Source: Mesocentrotus franciscanus
Lineage: Eukaryota > Echinodermata > Echinoidea > Camarodonta > Strongylocentrotidae
NCBI GenBank assembly: GCA_037976565.1
Contig: CP137680.1
Location: 23,327,533 to 23,391,532, forward strand
Length of the DNA stretch: 64,000 nucleotides
Direction: 5' to 3'
Shown: positions 22,280 through 33,499 of the stretch, in pieces
Numbering within the stretch: the stretch's first letter is position 1
Layout of the letters: each line of letters opens with the position of its first letter
Made by a program: the position numbers and the translations under genes
The notes under the pieces: generated by a model
What the model saw: only the letters and a program-made list of their open reading frames with translations
What the model was told of the DNA's origin: nothing
The model's database searches: none

Positions 22280-25200
22280 AAAAAACAGCTGGATGCTTGT
22301 GCTTAAGTTTGGGTAGTAATGTCCAAAGTGCTTTGGAAGTGCATACAAACGTTATTTGATATACGCTGAACATGAACGGAATATTATTATTATTTACATC
22401 ATTAACATAATTGTTAATTTGTTTGATGAATAGACAGGATAAGCACACAAAAGTGTAATATTGGAGAGAATTCAATGCTAGATCAATGAAAGGGAATTTC
22501 AAATGAAAACAACCAATCGGAAAATGATATATTGTTAGCAATTTTTAACGACTGTAATCTACTGTAATCTTGATACATGTCATTTGGTATAAAACAGAAA
22601 CATGGAATAGTGTCGAAAAGGTTCATCTTTATCTTAAGGTTCATAAGGTTCATCTTTATTGTCCATTGCAATCGATTGAAATTGTTGATATCTACACGGT
22701 AAATGATTACATAAATAATAAATTCATAAAAATACAAAAGACAAATCAATTAACTTATTCTGAGTTGTAAACCGAAATAAACAAATTGAAAATAAAATGT
22801 CAAAATTGGTATGTAATCTCAACATGTCTTTGGCTTTTTTCCAAACAGTGTCAATGTTTAGCTGGTAATTTGATGAATTACGTTTGCCATACCATTCCCT
22901 TTTTACAAAAGTCCTTCTGTCTTCATCAAAGAAAGAGATTTGTATCTATAGGTTGAGGAAAGATGCATGAGTGGAATAGACAAGTTTATATACCAACCAT
23001 ATTCAAATGATATTCAAGTGACGTCATAAATCGTTCGAGGATATACACTCTATGAATCTTGTCAGTTCATTCGGTGATTTTTGCTTTAAATGTGTGACAC
23101 TTCTTCAGTATTGATATTAATGTTTTCTTTGTTTTTATGTCTAGTCGCCATGAGAAATAAAAGGTCAAAGCAGAATATCTTCTGATGATGATAGTGATGA
23201 TAATGGCAAATTGTGATATTTATAAAGCGCACAGTTCCATCTCTAGAGATGCGCAAGGTGCCTACCAAAATAATCGATTTAAAGGCTCCGAAGTATATCA
23301 ACATAAATATATGAAGTCAGTGACCTAAAAGTGAACTATGATAGGGGAAACTTGATTGTACATGTATTTTCCTTTTTAAAATGTATTGCAATTTTGTTTT
23401 TTCATCACTTTTTTTTTCTGTTTAGTAGGAATCAGTATATAAGGTAAAATATGGACCACAGCAACATTTTGATGTAGCCTATGTCAAATTTGAAACTTAT
23501 CTCGGTTTTTTTTCCCTTCTTATTCTGTGCGTAGACAATAAGAGAATATTTGAAAACTCAGTAACATTAACAATTAAATAACAAGTATGGCATTTTTATC
23601 ATTTAATATTATTATATCTTATTATTTCAGACCAAAAGATTTAAAGAGACCCAAAACAAATGAAAAAAAACATGTGTGCTACGGAGAGGTCAGCATAAAA
23701 CAAACGACGTGCGGTTAAAGAAATACCACTGATTTCCTGCATCTAGATCATCAGGACGGCTTATGAAAAGGGTAAAGAAAAAAAAAACGTGTGGGCAGCA
23801 TATTTTAGAATAGTATCTGTGTTTGTGATTAATCCAATTGGGAAGCCTTCTACGTGACGGGTAATCAATCATAGTTATCCTCATTGTGAAATATTGAACG
23901 TGCAATCCCAATTTCAAATTGCCAAATTAGAACGAGGACGTGGGATTCAAGTTTCATTTCTTCGCATTATTGGTGAGAATGGAATCGTGTATGGTATACC
24001 GGTTACTGCTTATGCAATTGATTGGCGTGTTCAGCGCTCAGCTTTCTACTATGATGAATATTCCAAAAGCATTTTGATCGTACAAAGCAGGGATAGAACA
24101 TAGCCTAAAGTCGTACTTATACAGAAAAGAAGCGGATCGAGCTGGCTCACATTTTTAAACTTGGGATGCAAATAGACTACAGAGGAGAATATATATTCTT
24201 TGTTTATGCTTGGGGAAGCTCTATTTCTCAAGTATCAATCTAAGGCAATGTAAATGTCTTGAGGTGTTAGGCAAACTTTGTAATAGATGACTCCATTTTA
24301 AATTCCTACCTCGGGAGTGGGTCTCTATTCAGTCTGATCCTTGGGGTTATTGTCAAACGTACAGACGGGCTGTCTGTAACATTTGAGAAAGGATTCATAC
24401 GTCAGAATTTCTCCCTTTCAAGTAAAAACAAAAAAGGATCTCCACATACAAAATATCTAAAAAATGATACCCTATGCCAGCCACGACCTCCTTCTTCCTC
24501 CACACTTGTTGATTTGGATTTACAATCTGTTCTTCGGAAGCATCTTATCAAAACGTCTCATTTGATACTGAATAGATAAATACAAATGACGTTCAGAGGT
24601 TCAAGAGACCTTTAAAAGAAAATGGTTCATCTAAGGTAGATGTGAACACACCTACGATAAAAGTATCATTGTACATAAACTACGGTTTTGTGATTTCGAT
24701 CCGGCGTCATAGATGGGTTATGAATATATACATTTATACATACATGCAACAAAACCAGTGCTTTGCCAGGGAGCTCAATTATTTACTTGGTGATAAAACC
24801 ATGCCATTGTATAATTGTAATGACAACAGAACAGGAAGAAACTAAGAAGGTGCCTCCTCTAAGTTCCATGCAGTACTCGACAAAAAATTGTCATGTACAG
24901 TATAGTTCTTTTTTTTTTTAAACTGATTGAAAATCATTATATATTTTTGTATTCACATATTTATTCTCAGAAATACTTACACAAAGCTGTTAGATTACAT
25001 ATTAAACATGAATAACATGAATCGTTCGAATGTCATCCTTCTACGTATGTTTTGGGGCCACTGTACTGACCAGAAATTGCTGAAGAGGTCGAGTGGGTGA
25101 AAGGGTGAAAAGGAAGCGGGTTACATCTATATGGAGTTTTTATTCATGGATTCTGGCAAACTTGTCTTTATTGATTTGAGCTGCTGACGGTGAAGTGTTT

Positions 25201-26490
25201 CTGTGAATCCATTCATGTTGAAGATTTTATCTCCTTGTATTCTTTGACCATAAACAACGCGGTGGAGCAAAAGTTTATAAAATATCCTAAAACCCGGTGT
25301 CTGGGGGAGAGCAGTACTATGATACTTGCACTTTAAAATATAGCATCACTTTGCACTGTTTGCCCATTTGGAGATCTGTTTCAAGTAACATAGTGTGAAT
25401 ACTGATTAGGAAACTTAACCTATCTTCGGAGATGGCCAATTAATGGTTCCAGCAGAAAGTTGCGTATACACCGATGGTCGGAGGAGAGCAGTCGTACACC
25501 GCATCCGCCCCCTCCCATATTATAAGTGAAAATAATAAAATAAAGTAAAAAGGAGAGAGAAAAAGGGGTGGCGCAAGAGTGACAAAAAAACATATTTCCA
25601 ATATTCCATCCAATATATTTTCCCTCTCCCCTGACTTCGTCCATCTAGACACCTCTCCAATAAAACCTAGACCCTTGTTTTGCCCCCATTGCTTTCAGCA
25701 CAATATAATGTAAATGACAAATATCATTGGAACATGTAGATGAATGCAATAAATCATAATTGAAAATTAATTTTGAAAGAAATATCTCATAGTTTGAGTT
25801 AGAGGGATTATTACATGAATGTTTTCTTGCACAATCAGTTTTGTTTTCATTGAAAATATGGCAAACAGTTAATACTTATGACAGATGTAAAAAGGAAGCA
25901 TCTCTCAATAATTTAATAACCGGAATTGATTATATTTTCACGACGATGGGACGGTTATTTGCGGAATATAAAATTCCATTTTAACAAAATAGAATATAGA
26001 ATTGATTTTTTTTTTAAATATTCATTGAACAATTTTTATGTTACGTTTTTTTTTTCTAAAAGAAAGTGGAAGGATAGTACTCAAGCGAGTAAGCTTATTC
26101 ATATTCCATTTTTACATCTCTCCTGCGAAGATAATTCTTTGACTATACTTTCATATCTTTTTTTCAAATTAAGATCGCTTTTTAAAAGTATAAAAGAGAT
26201 TAAGACGCTCACTTTACCTTAAACATATGAAAGCCTCACAGCAGTCCGTCTTTAAAACGACTGAAATAGCCATCGAGGTCTATAAATACACATGATGAAG
26301 GACACATGTCAAGAGGGTTGTGCCGAACGTGTGTTTCTGTCGTGCATGAAATTAATACGCCATGACAGATGGAATGATCGAAACGGGGTCATTCATGCAG
26401 GAGGTCGGCCAGTATGATGTTCGTTTATACAATCATTTGTATTCGGCGCAAATCTAAACACGGGATGTTAAGTTCGTGTTGGGTGCAACG
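22280..26490. other. No recognised gene
   Basis: Short open frames only. Positions 23205-23265 (TATTTATAAAGCGCACAG..ATCTCTAGAGATGCGCAAGG) resemble the tail of a dispersed repeat seen in marine invertebrates. TTCATCTTTAT occurs twice near 22622 and 22648. Confidence 0.35.
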
Positions 26491-26716
26491 TCTCTTCATT
26501 GAGATTTTGAATGAGAGATTAGCGGGTGCTTACAAGAGAGGCATGATGACCTTTAGAAAAGGAAGAGAGGATTTATTACTTCGAATTTAAAGAGATAAAT
26601 ATATTTGCAGATCTCAAGTCACTTGCCCAAAAAACTAGAATATTATCTTAAATGTATATATTTGAAATTGCATTCTTGATTAAATTTAAAAAACAATAAT
26701 AACGGGGCGCATGTAT

Positions 26717-26804
26717 CTTTTTTTGTTTTTGTTTTTGTTTTTGTTTTTATCATTGTTTTTGTTATTGTTTTTTGTTGTTAATGATGTTGTTGTGTTGTTG
26801 TTGT

Positions 26805-26837
<33 letters not shown>

Positions 26838-26838
26838 C
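26717..26838. repeat. (TTTTTG)n and (GAT)n microsatellite
   Basis: TTTTTG-type repeats (26717-26775) are followed by GTT and then GAT repeats (26800-26838). Unit B has the equivalent at 29336-29442 with fewer GAT units. Confidence 0.85.
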
Positions 26839-27094
26839 GAAGTTGTCGTTACGGTATTAAAATATTAGTCTTTCATTTCCGATAATTCCTCATCATTATC
26901 GCAAATACATTATTTTGATGAAACATATTTTAGGATGTTAATTTTTATCTTTTACAGATTCCGACATGAAAAATAAGGTAAGTTGAGGTTACTATGAAAT
27001 TGATTTCAAAAGAAAATCACAACAATTTGTTGACATATCCCTACTAGCAGAGCAGGCCCGCTTGCCTTTGATATTGTAAATGTTTACCTTCTGG

Positions 27095-27235
27095 AACTCT
27101 GTTTATCGCCGATAAACAAGTCTTTTCGACCAGTAAAAAGAGTTTTCGCGATATACTCAGTTTGTCTGTCGAAAAACTCAGTTTATCGGCGATTTTCTTA
27201 GTCTATCGCTTTATTTGCAAATTGGCTTGTTTGTT
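27095..27235. repeat. Block of alternating TTATCG / CGATAA motifs
   Basis: TTTATCGCCGATAAAC, TTTTCGACCAG, TCGCGATATACTCAG, CGAAAAACTCAGTTTATCGG and CTATCGCTTTATTTGC follow each other. The last part matches one end of the MITE at 32142-32365, so this is probably a truncated relative. Unit B has it at 29697-29853 with one extra motif. Confidence 0.6.
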
Positions 27236-27510
27236 TTTATACTGTAGGAACCTTCTTTACATATGCAATCTCTCCTTGGTAGGAAATCCCATCCAAGAGC
27301 CCCCACCCACTCTAATGGTCTCAAAGAGATTCTCAGATTCATTTTCTAGAGAAATGATATAGGATCAATTTTGTGCAAACTATATTTTTGCTTGTAGTGA
27401 GAGAGGCTGGTACCTGACACAAGCTCCCGATGGCCGGGATTCTCTTTTGTAATTTCCATGTTCCTATGCCTTTGTGTTATTCTGTATATTACCTGTATAT
27501 ATCGTAATTT

Positions 27511-28119
27511 ATGAATGAAAAATTTCTGGACCTCAACACTATGAAAACAAAATAGATGATAATTGACTTTAGAAAAGTAAGACCCGTAGATGCAAGTAGC
27601 CGCCCAATGAAAATAAACAGAGCGGAAATAGAGATAGTGAAATCATACAGATACCTTGGCACTGTAATTAACGACAGGTTGAAATGGGATGATAATTGTG
27701 GGGAGCTGTACAAGAAAGGGCAGCAACTGTTATATTTCCTTCGTGAACTCAACTCCTTTCACGTAGATCGCTCAATAATGTATCCCTTCTACAAGTTTGT
27801 CATAGAAAGTATACTAGTTCACGACTGCGTTGTCTGGTTCACGGCTTGTCGTTAAGTATACCTTTCTATGTTCAAAAGAATCTTTAGACAAGCGGAGAAA
27901 ATTGCAGAACGAGAAGTTGACTTCGAATATATATGTAGAAACAGAGTGCTTGAAAAGGCGAAATCGACTTATCATAACATTCGTCACCCCCTAAATAATA
28001 TTTATGTGGTTCTAAGGTCAGGAAATAGGCCGAGATCTCTGAGGTGCAGAATAAGTAGGTTTCTGAACTCATTCGTGCCTAACTCAATCAGGCTGTTGAA
28101 TGAAGAGGGTTTGGTTTAG
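27511..28119 (+). pseudogene. LINE (non-LTR retrotransposon) reverse transcriptase, C-terminal fragment, copy A
   Basis: One frame with two in-frame stops (27553-27555 and 27853-27855) encodes FLDLNTMKTK, stop, MIIDFRKVRP, SYRYLGTVINDRLKWDD, ELYKKGQQLLYFLRELNSF, FYKFVIESILVHDCVVWF, stop, then MFKRIFRQAEKIA, EKAKSTYHNIRHPL and FVPNSIRLLNEEG. This order is that of the thumb and C-terminal region of CR1/L2/Rex-like or jockey-like LINE polymerases. The catalytic palm motifs and everything upstream are missing through 5' truncation. A long 3' UTR and an AATTGAATTGAA tail follow at 28679-28708. It is not functional. Confidence 0.85.
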
Positions 28120-28378
28120 TTCTAGTCAGATACGCAAGTATATACTTTAATAAAACAACAATGTAGAATTCAATTTTGCTTACTGTTGAAATATCAAGCA
28201 AAATCTTTCGTAATTTGAGAATTGTTGACATTCCTATGTTTCTATGCTCTGATAGTCTTAATTAAATGCTCCCAAGCTGATGAAATGATAAATAGCTTTA
28301 TGATTTTTTACATTCGACAAAAGGATACCCTCTTGTTCCAAGTATGACTCTTATCGTATGGTACAAGCCTGTCTTATT

Positions 28379-28530
28379 TGATCTGAATTATGAATTTAAT
28401 TTAATCTGAATTATGAATTCAATTCAATCTGGATTATGAATTGGATTTGGTCTGAATTATGAATTGAATGTAATCTGAATTATATGAATTGAATTTGATT
28501 ACTTAAGCTGAATTATGAATTGAATTTTAG
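28379..28530. repeat. AT-rich minisatellite in the LINE 3' UTR, copy A
   Basis: About six units of a 23-26-bp repeat with core TCTGAATTATGAATTGAATT. Unit B retains about four (30983-31095), so copy number changed after the duplication. Confidence 0.8.
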
Positions 28531-28678
28531 TCTGCATTTTGTAAAATCGCATTTCGTGTTATCTTTGTTCAAATCAATTGTATTATTCTGTATCCATTTG
28601 TATCTTATTGATTTTTATAATCTGTAATTTTGAGTTGACATGCAAACGAGACAAATTTCCAATAATTGGACAATAAAT

Positions 28679-28708
28679 TTTAATTGAATTAAATTGAATT
28701 GAATAAAT
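28679..28708 (+). repeat. LINE 3' tail, copy A
   Basis: An AATTGAATT(A/G)AATTGAATTGAA tail ends the LINE copy. Simple-repeat tails of this type mark the 3' end of several non-LTR retrotransposon families. Confidence 0.6.
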
Positions 28709-30134
28709 GACTGAAATAGAATCAACATTAGTTTTGAATTAAATTGGTTATATGTTTAAGTGCTCCATAGAGTTTTAGTTCTGAAAGAAATATTTTTCGA
28801 TGAGTCGTTGAGCTTCTTCAGTTTAGAGCTGTTATAATGATTATGGGGTAGGCTTTATTATGACTAAAGAATATGTGTAAAAGTGCTCTGGAATTATAAA
28901 TTCATATTCTTAGTTGCAAAAAGAATAATATCTCGCTCGGTCGCTTCACTCCCTCGCATGATAGCAATACAGAAAGTCTATTAAAGGCTGTCGCATACTA
29001 AATTTTATGTTTATTTTGAAATATGCTCTGATTTGCCTGATTGCAAATTTGAAATGTCACATAAGCAATACTTTCGCTGGGTCTTTACTCTTCATTGAGA
29101 TTTTGAATGAGAGATTAGCGGGTCCCTTACAAGAGAGGCATGATGACGTTTAGAAAAGGAAGAGAGGATTTATTACTTCGAATTTAAAGAGATAAATATA
29201 TTTGCAGATCTCAAGTCACTTGCCCAAAAAACTAGAATATTATCTTAAATGTATATATTTGAAATTGCAGACTTGGATGTTTAATTCTTGATTAAATTTA
29301 AAAAACAATAATAACGGGGCGCATGTATCTATCTTTTTGTTTTTGTTTTTGTTTTTGTTTTTATCATTGTTTTTGTTATTGTTTTTTGTTGTTAATGATG
29401 TTGTTGTGTTGTTGTTGTTGATGATAATGATGATGATGATGACGACGTTGTCGTTACGGTATTAAAATATTAGTCTTTCATTTCCGATAATTCCTCATCA
29501 TTATCGCAAATACATTATTTTGATGAAACATATTTTAGGATGTTAATTTTTATCTTTTACAGATTCCGACATAAAAAATAAGGTAAGTTGAGGTTACTAT
29601 GAAATTGATTTCAAAAGAAAATCACAACAATTTGTTGACATATCCCTACTAGCAGAGCAGGCCCGCTTGCCTTTGATATTGTAAATGTTTGCCTTTTGGA
29701 ACTCTGTTTATCGCCGATAAACTTAATTTTCGGCGATAAACAAGTCTTTTCGACCAGTAAAAAGAGTTTTCGCGATATACTCAGTTTGTCTGTCGAAAAA
29801 CTCAGTTTATCGGCGATTTTCTTAGTCTATCGCTTTATTTGCAAATTGGCTTGTTTGTTTTTATACTGTAGGAACCTTCTTTACATATGCAATCTCTCCT
29901 TGGTAGGAAATACCATCCAAGAACCCCCACCCACTCTAATGGTCTCAAAGAGATTCTCAGATTCATTTTCTAGAGAAATGATATAGGATCAATTTTGTGC
30001 AAACTATATTTTTGCTTGTAGTGAGAGAGGCTGGTACCTGACACAAGCTCCCGATGGCCGGGATTCTCTTTTGTAATTTCCATGTTCCTATGCCTTTGTG
30101 TTATTCTGTATATTGCCTGTATATATCGTAATTT

Positions 30135-30743
30135 ATGAATGAAAAATTTCTGGACCTCAACACTATGAAAACAAAATAGATGATAATTGACTTTAGAAAA
30201 GTAAGACCCGTAGATGCAAGTAGCTGCCCAATGAAAATGAACAGAGCGGAAATAGAGATAGTGAAATCATACAGATACCTTGGCACTGTAATTAACGACA
30301 AGTTGAAATGGGATGATAATTGTGGGGAGCTGTACAAGAAAGGGCAGCAACTGTTATATTTCCTTCGTGAACTCAACTCCTTTCACGTAGATCGCTCAAT
30401 AATGTATCCCTTCTACAAGTTTGTCATAGAAAGTATACTAGTTCATGACTGCGTTGTATGGTTCACGGCTTGTCGTTAAGTATACCTTTCTATGTTCAAA
30501 AGAATCGTTAGACAAGGGGAGAAAATTGCAGAACGAGAAGTTGACTTCGAATATATATGTAGAAACAGAGTGCTTGAAAAGGCGAAATCGACTTATCATA
30601 ACATTCGTCACCCCCTAAATAATATTTATGTGGTTCTAAGGTCAGGAAATAGGCCGAGATCTCTGAGGTGCAGAATAAGTAGGTTTCTTAACTCATTCGT
30701 GCCTAACTCAATCAGGCTGTTGAATGAAGAGGGTTTGGTTTAG
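30135..30743 (+). pseudogene. LINE reverse transcriptase C-terminal fragment, copy B
   Basis: This is the duplicate of the fragment at 27511-28119, with the same two in-frame stops (30177-30179 and 30477-30479). The copy was therefore already dead before it was duplicated. A few replacements separate the copies, for example VNDK for VNDR-like positions and IVRQGEK for IFRQAEK. The 3' UTR and tail follow to about 31257. Confidence 0.85.
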
Positions 30744-31295
30744 TTCTAGTCAGATACGCAAGTATATACCTTAATAAAACAACAATGTAGAATTCAATTT
30801 TGCTTACTGTTGAAATATCAAGCAAAATCTTTCGTAATTTGAGAATTGTTGACATTCCTATGTTTCTATGCTCTGATAGTCTTAATTAAATGCTCCCAAG
30901 CTTTATGATTTTTTACATTCGAAAATAGGATACCCTCTTGTTCCAAGTGTTACTCTTATCGTATGGTACAAGCCTGTCTTATTTGATCTGAATTATGAAT
31001 TTAATTTAATCTGAATTATGAATTGAATTCAATCTGAATTATATGAATTGAATTTGATTACTTAAGCTGAATTATGAATTGAATTTTATTCTGCATTTTG
31101 TAAAATTGCATTTCGTGATATCTTTGTTCAAATCAATTGTATTATTCTGTATCCATTTGTATCTTATTGATGTTTATAATCTGTAATTTTGAGTTGACAT
31201 GCAAACGAGACAAATTTCCAATAATTGGACAATAAATTTGAATTGAATTGAATTGAATAAATGACTGAAATAGAATCAACATTAGTTTTGAATTA

Positions 31296-31572
31296 ATAAT
31301 CATAATAATAAATATAATAATAATAATCTTTTAAAGTCCACTTTAAAAGTTAAACCGAAAATGGAAATTCTTTTTGCCCGATTGATCGTGAGCCCGGCAG
31401 CCACTGAGCAGCACGAGATCGACATTGCTCTTATCCCTTTTTTGTTGAACGCCAAACAAGGTAGCAGCAACTCCAATCTTTTAACGTCTTTTGGAATGAC
31501 GCGGCCGGGGTTCGAACCCACGACCTCCCGGTTGTGAGGCGGACGTTCTACTGACTGAGCCAACACACCGGT
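31296..31572 (-). mobile_element. tRNA-derived SINE inserted in unit B
   Basis: On the minus strand the head reads GTTGGCTCAGTCAGTAGA (A box) and GGTCGTGGGTTCGAACCCC (B box, about 31510-31530). The tail at the plus-strand left end is an (AAT)n run at 31296-31328. The same locus in unit A (28735) has no insertion, which defines the edges. The 88-codon open frame starting MLAQSVERPPHNREVVGSN is the usual spurious translation of such SINE heads. No clean target duplication is visible. Confidence 0.9.
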
Positions 31573-31936
31573 TATAAATTGGTTATATGTTTAAGTGCTC
31601 CATAAAGTTTTAGTTCTGAAAGAAATATTTTTCGATGAGTCGTTGAGCTTCTTCAGTTTAGAGCTGTAATAATGATTATGGGGTACCGTAGGCTTTATTA
31701 TGACTAAAGAATATGTGTAAAAGTGCTCTGGAATTATAAATTCATATTCTTAGTTGCAAAAAGAACATTATCTCGCTCGGTCGCTTCACTCCCTCGCATG
31801 ATAGCAATACAGAAAGTCTATTAAAGGCTGTCGCATACTCAATTTTATGTTCATTTTGAAATACGCTCTGATTTGCCTGTTATTGTGATTGCAAATTTGA
31901 AATGTCACATAAGCAATACTTTCGCTGGGTCTTTAC

Positions 31937-32138
31937 GCTACCTCGCCTAATAATAAACTTCATAAACTCTATGTTACCTGTATTCTCTTTCTTATGCAAA
32001 GAATAGTTCATTATGCTGTAATTTTCTTGAGTGTTTAAAAAACGCTTTTGAAAGCTAAGTTTAAATCCTACAAAATCTAGAATCTCCTATCCGTGTAGAT
32101 ACCTCCTTCACGATGTACTTGTTCTATTGAGAAGGGAG
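31937..32138. other. No recognised feature
   Basis: AT-rich spacer between the tandem duplication and the next MITE. Confidence 0.4.
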
Positions 32139-32141
32139 TCT

Positions 32142-32365
32142 ATGGCAAGCCAAATTCCCAATAAAGCGATAAACTTAGTGTATCGTGAAAAACTGTTTAT
32201 CGACCGATAAACTTAGTTTTTTCGGCGATATAAAAGAGTTTTTCGCTATAAAATGAGTTTATCTATCGAAAAAAAATAATTTGTAAACTTAGTTTATGGC
32301 TCGAAAAACTCATTTTATCAGCAATAAACTTTGTTTATTGCTTTATTGGCCATTCGGTTTGCCAT
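32142..32365. mobile_element. MITE with ~35-bp terminal inverted repeats and internal TTATCG motifs
   Basis: The left end TATGGCAAGCCAAATTCCC.. continues to AATAAAGCGATAAACTTAG. The right end, reversed, reads TATGGCAAACCGAATGGCC.. then AATAAAGCAATAAACAAAG. Both ends are bounded by TA, suggesting a Tc1/mariner-type target. Inside, GATAAACTTAGT and AGTTTATC motifs alternate in both orientations, giving strong fold-back potential. Confidence 0.75.
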
Positions 32366-32369
32366 ACAC

Positions 32370-32820
32370 GTGCCTGATCTCTTAATGTAAGACCCTGAAT
32401 CCACCCCCTAGTAATAGTAATTCAATGAATGGTTTACATTACATCCATGATTTAGGAGTGGTTTTAAAAATAATGAATGGTGGGCGTCAGAGTCTTGAGT
32501 TCAACAACACATCTTGATTGTTTTTGCATACGAACCCAATCAAACAGCTTGCGAGCACGAATACACGAGGTAAATTAATCATCACCATCATCACAGCCGA
32601 TACTAGAGTTTTGCCTCGAGAGACGAACTCACCTTTGTCAGAGGAGTATGGTGATCCCTCTTGAAAACAATTCCACCCATTTTTAGACTTTCACGCAAAT
32701 ATTGTTTAACTTGGATCTGTAAAACACCCCAAGATATTATCTGATCTGAGAGACATATATTATTTATGTATTCATGAGAGCGTAGAGGAAATGAGGTACT
32801 AGCGAATAATTAAGTAGTAG
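32370..32820. other. No recognised feature
   Basis: Short sequence between the MITE and the long microsatellite. Nothing was identified. Confidence 0.4.
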
Positions 32821-32825
32821 AATTA

Positions 32826-32856
32826 GAAGTATTAGTAGTAGAAGTAATGATAATAA

Positions 32857-32951
<95 letters not shown>

Positions 32952-33442
32952 AAGTGGTGTGGTATAGTGGTGGTGGTAGTGGTGGTAGTAGTGGTAGTAG
33001 TAGTAGTGGTAGAGTGGTAGAGTGGTAGTGGTGGTAGTGGTAGTAATGGTGGTGGTGGTGGTGGTGAGTAGTGGTGGTAGTAGTAGTAGTGGTAGTGGTA
33101 GTAGTAGTGGTTGAGTGGTGGTGGCTGTGGTGATGGTAAAGGTGGTGGGCCTGGTGGTGGTGGTGGTGGTGGTGGTGGTAGAGTGGTAGTGGTGGTGGTG
33201 GTGGTAATAACGGTGGTGGTGGTGGTAGTGGATGTGGTGGTGGTAATGGTGGTGGTGGTGCTGGTAGAGTGGTGGTGGTGGTGGTGGTGGTGGTGGTGGT
33301 GGTAGCGGTGGTGGTAGCGGTGGTGGTGGTGGGATGGTGGTGGTGGTGGTGGTATTGGTGGTGGTAGTGGTGGTGGTGGGGTGGTGGTAGTGGTAGTGGT
33401 AGTGGTAGTAGTAGTAGTAGTAGTGGTAGTAGTAGTAGTAGC

Positions 33443-33497
<55 letters not shown>
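32826..33497. repeat. Long compound (AGT)n/(GGT)n microsatellite, about 670 bp
   Basis: Outer blocks are AGT repeats, the middle third is GGT repeats with GGTAGT and GAGTGGT interruptions. The plus strand has almost no C for over 600 bases. The low-complexity open frame at 33111-33305 (runs of Gly, Val and Trp) is an artefact of this repeat. Confidence 0.95.
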
Positions 33498-33499
33498 CT

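Larger units (their letters stand above)
26492..29087. repeat. Tandem duplication, unit A (2.6 kb)
   Basis: Starts CTCTTCATTGAGATTTTGAA and ends ..CTTTCGCTGGGTCTTTA, where unit B begins with the same start. The unit contains a (TTTTTG)n/(GAT)n microsatellite, a TTATCG-motif MITE-like block, a LINE reverse transcriptase fragment, a minisatellite and the LINE tail. Unit B repeats all of these in order at high identity. Confidence 0.9.
29088..31936. repeat. Tandem duplication, unit B (2.85 kb)
   Basis: Head-to-tail copy of 26492-29087. It differs by a SINE insertion at about 31296-31572, a shorter (GAT)n run, a shorter minisatellite, and about 20 extra bases of TTATCG-type motif near 29720. Substitutions are few, so the duplication is young. 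Confidence 0.9.

Noticed and set aside
28379..28530. CRISPR-like or regulatory short repeat array
   Set aside because: It is an AT-rich tandem minisatellite within a LINE 3' UTR, with no unique spacers.
31300..31566. 88-codon minus-strand open frame starting MLAQSVERPPHNREV
   Set aside because: This is the familiar spurious reading of a tRNA-derived SINE head, and unit A lacks the whole segment.
33111..33305. 64-codon open frame of Gly, Val and Trp runs
   Set aside because: Translation of the AGT/GGT microsatellite; no coding evidence.
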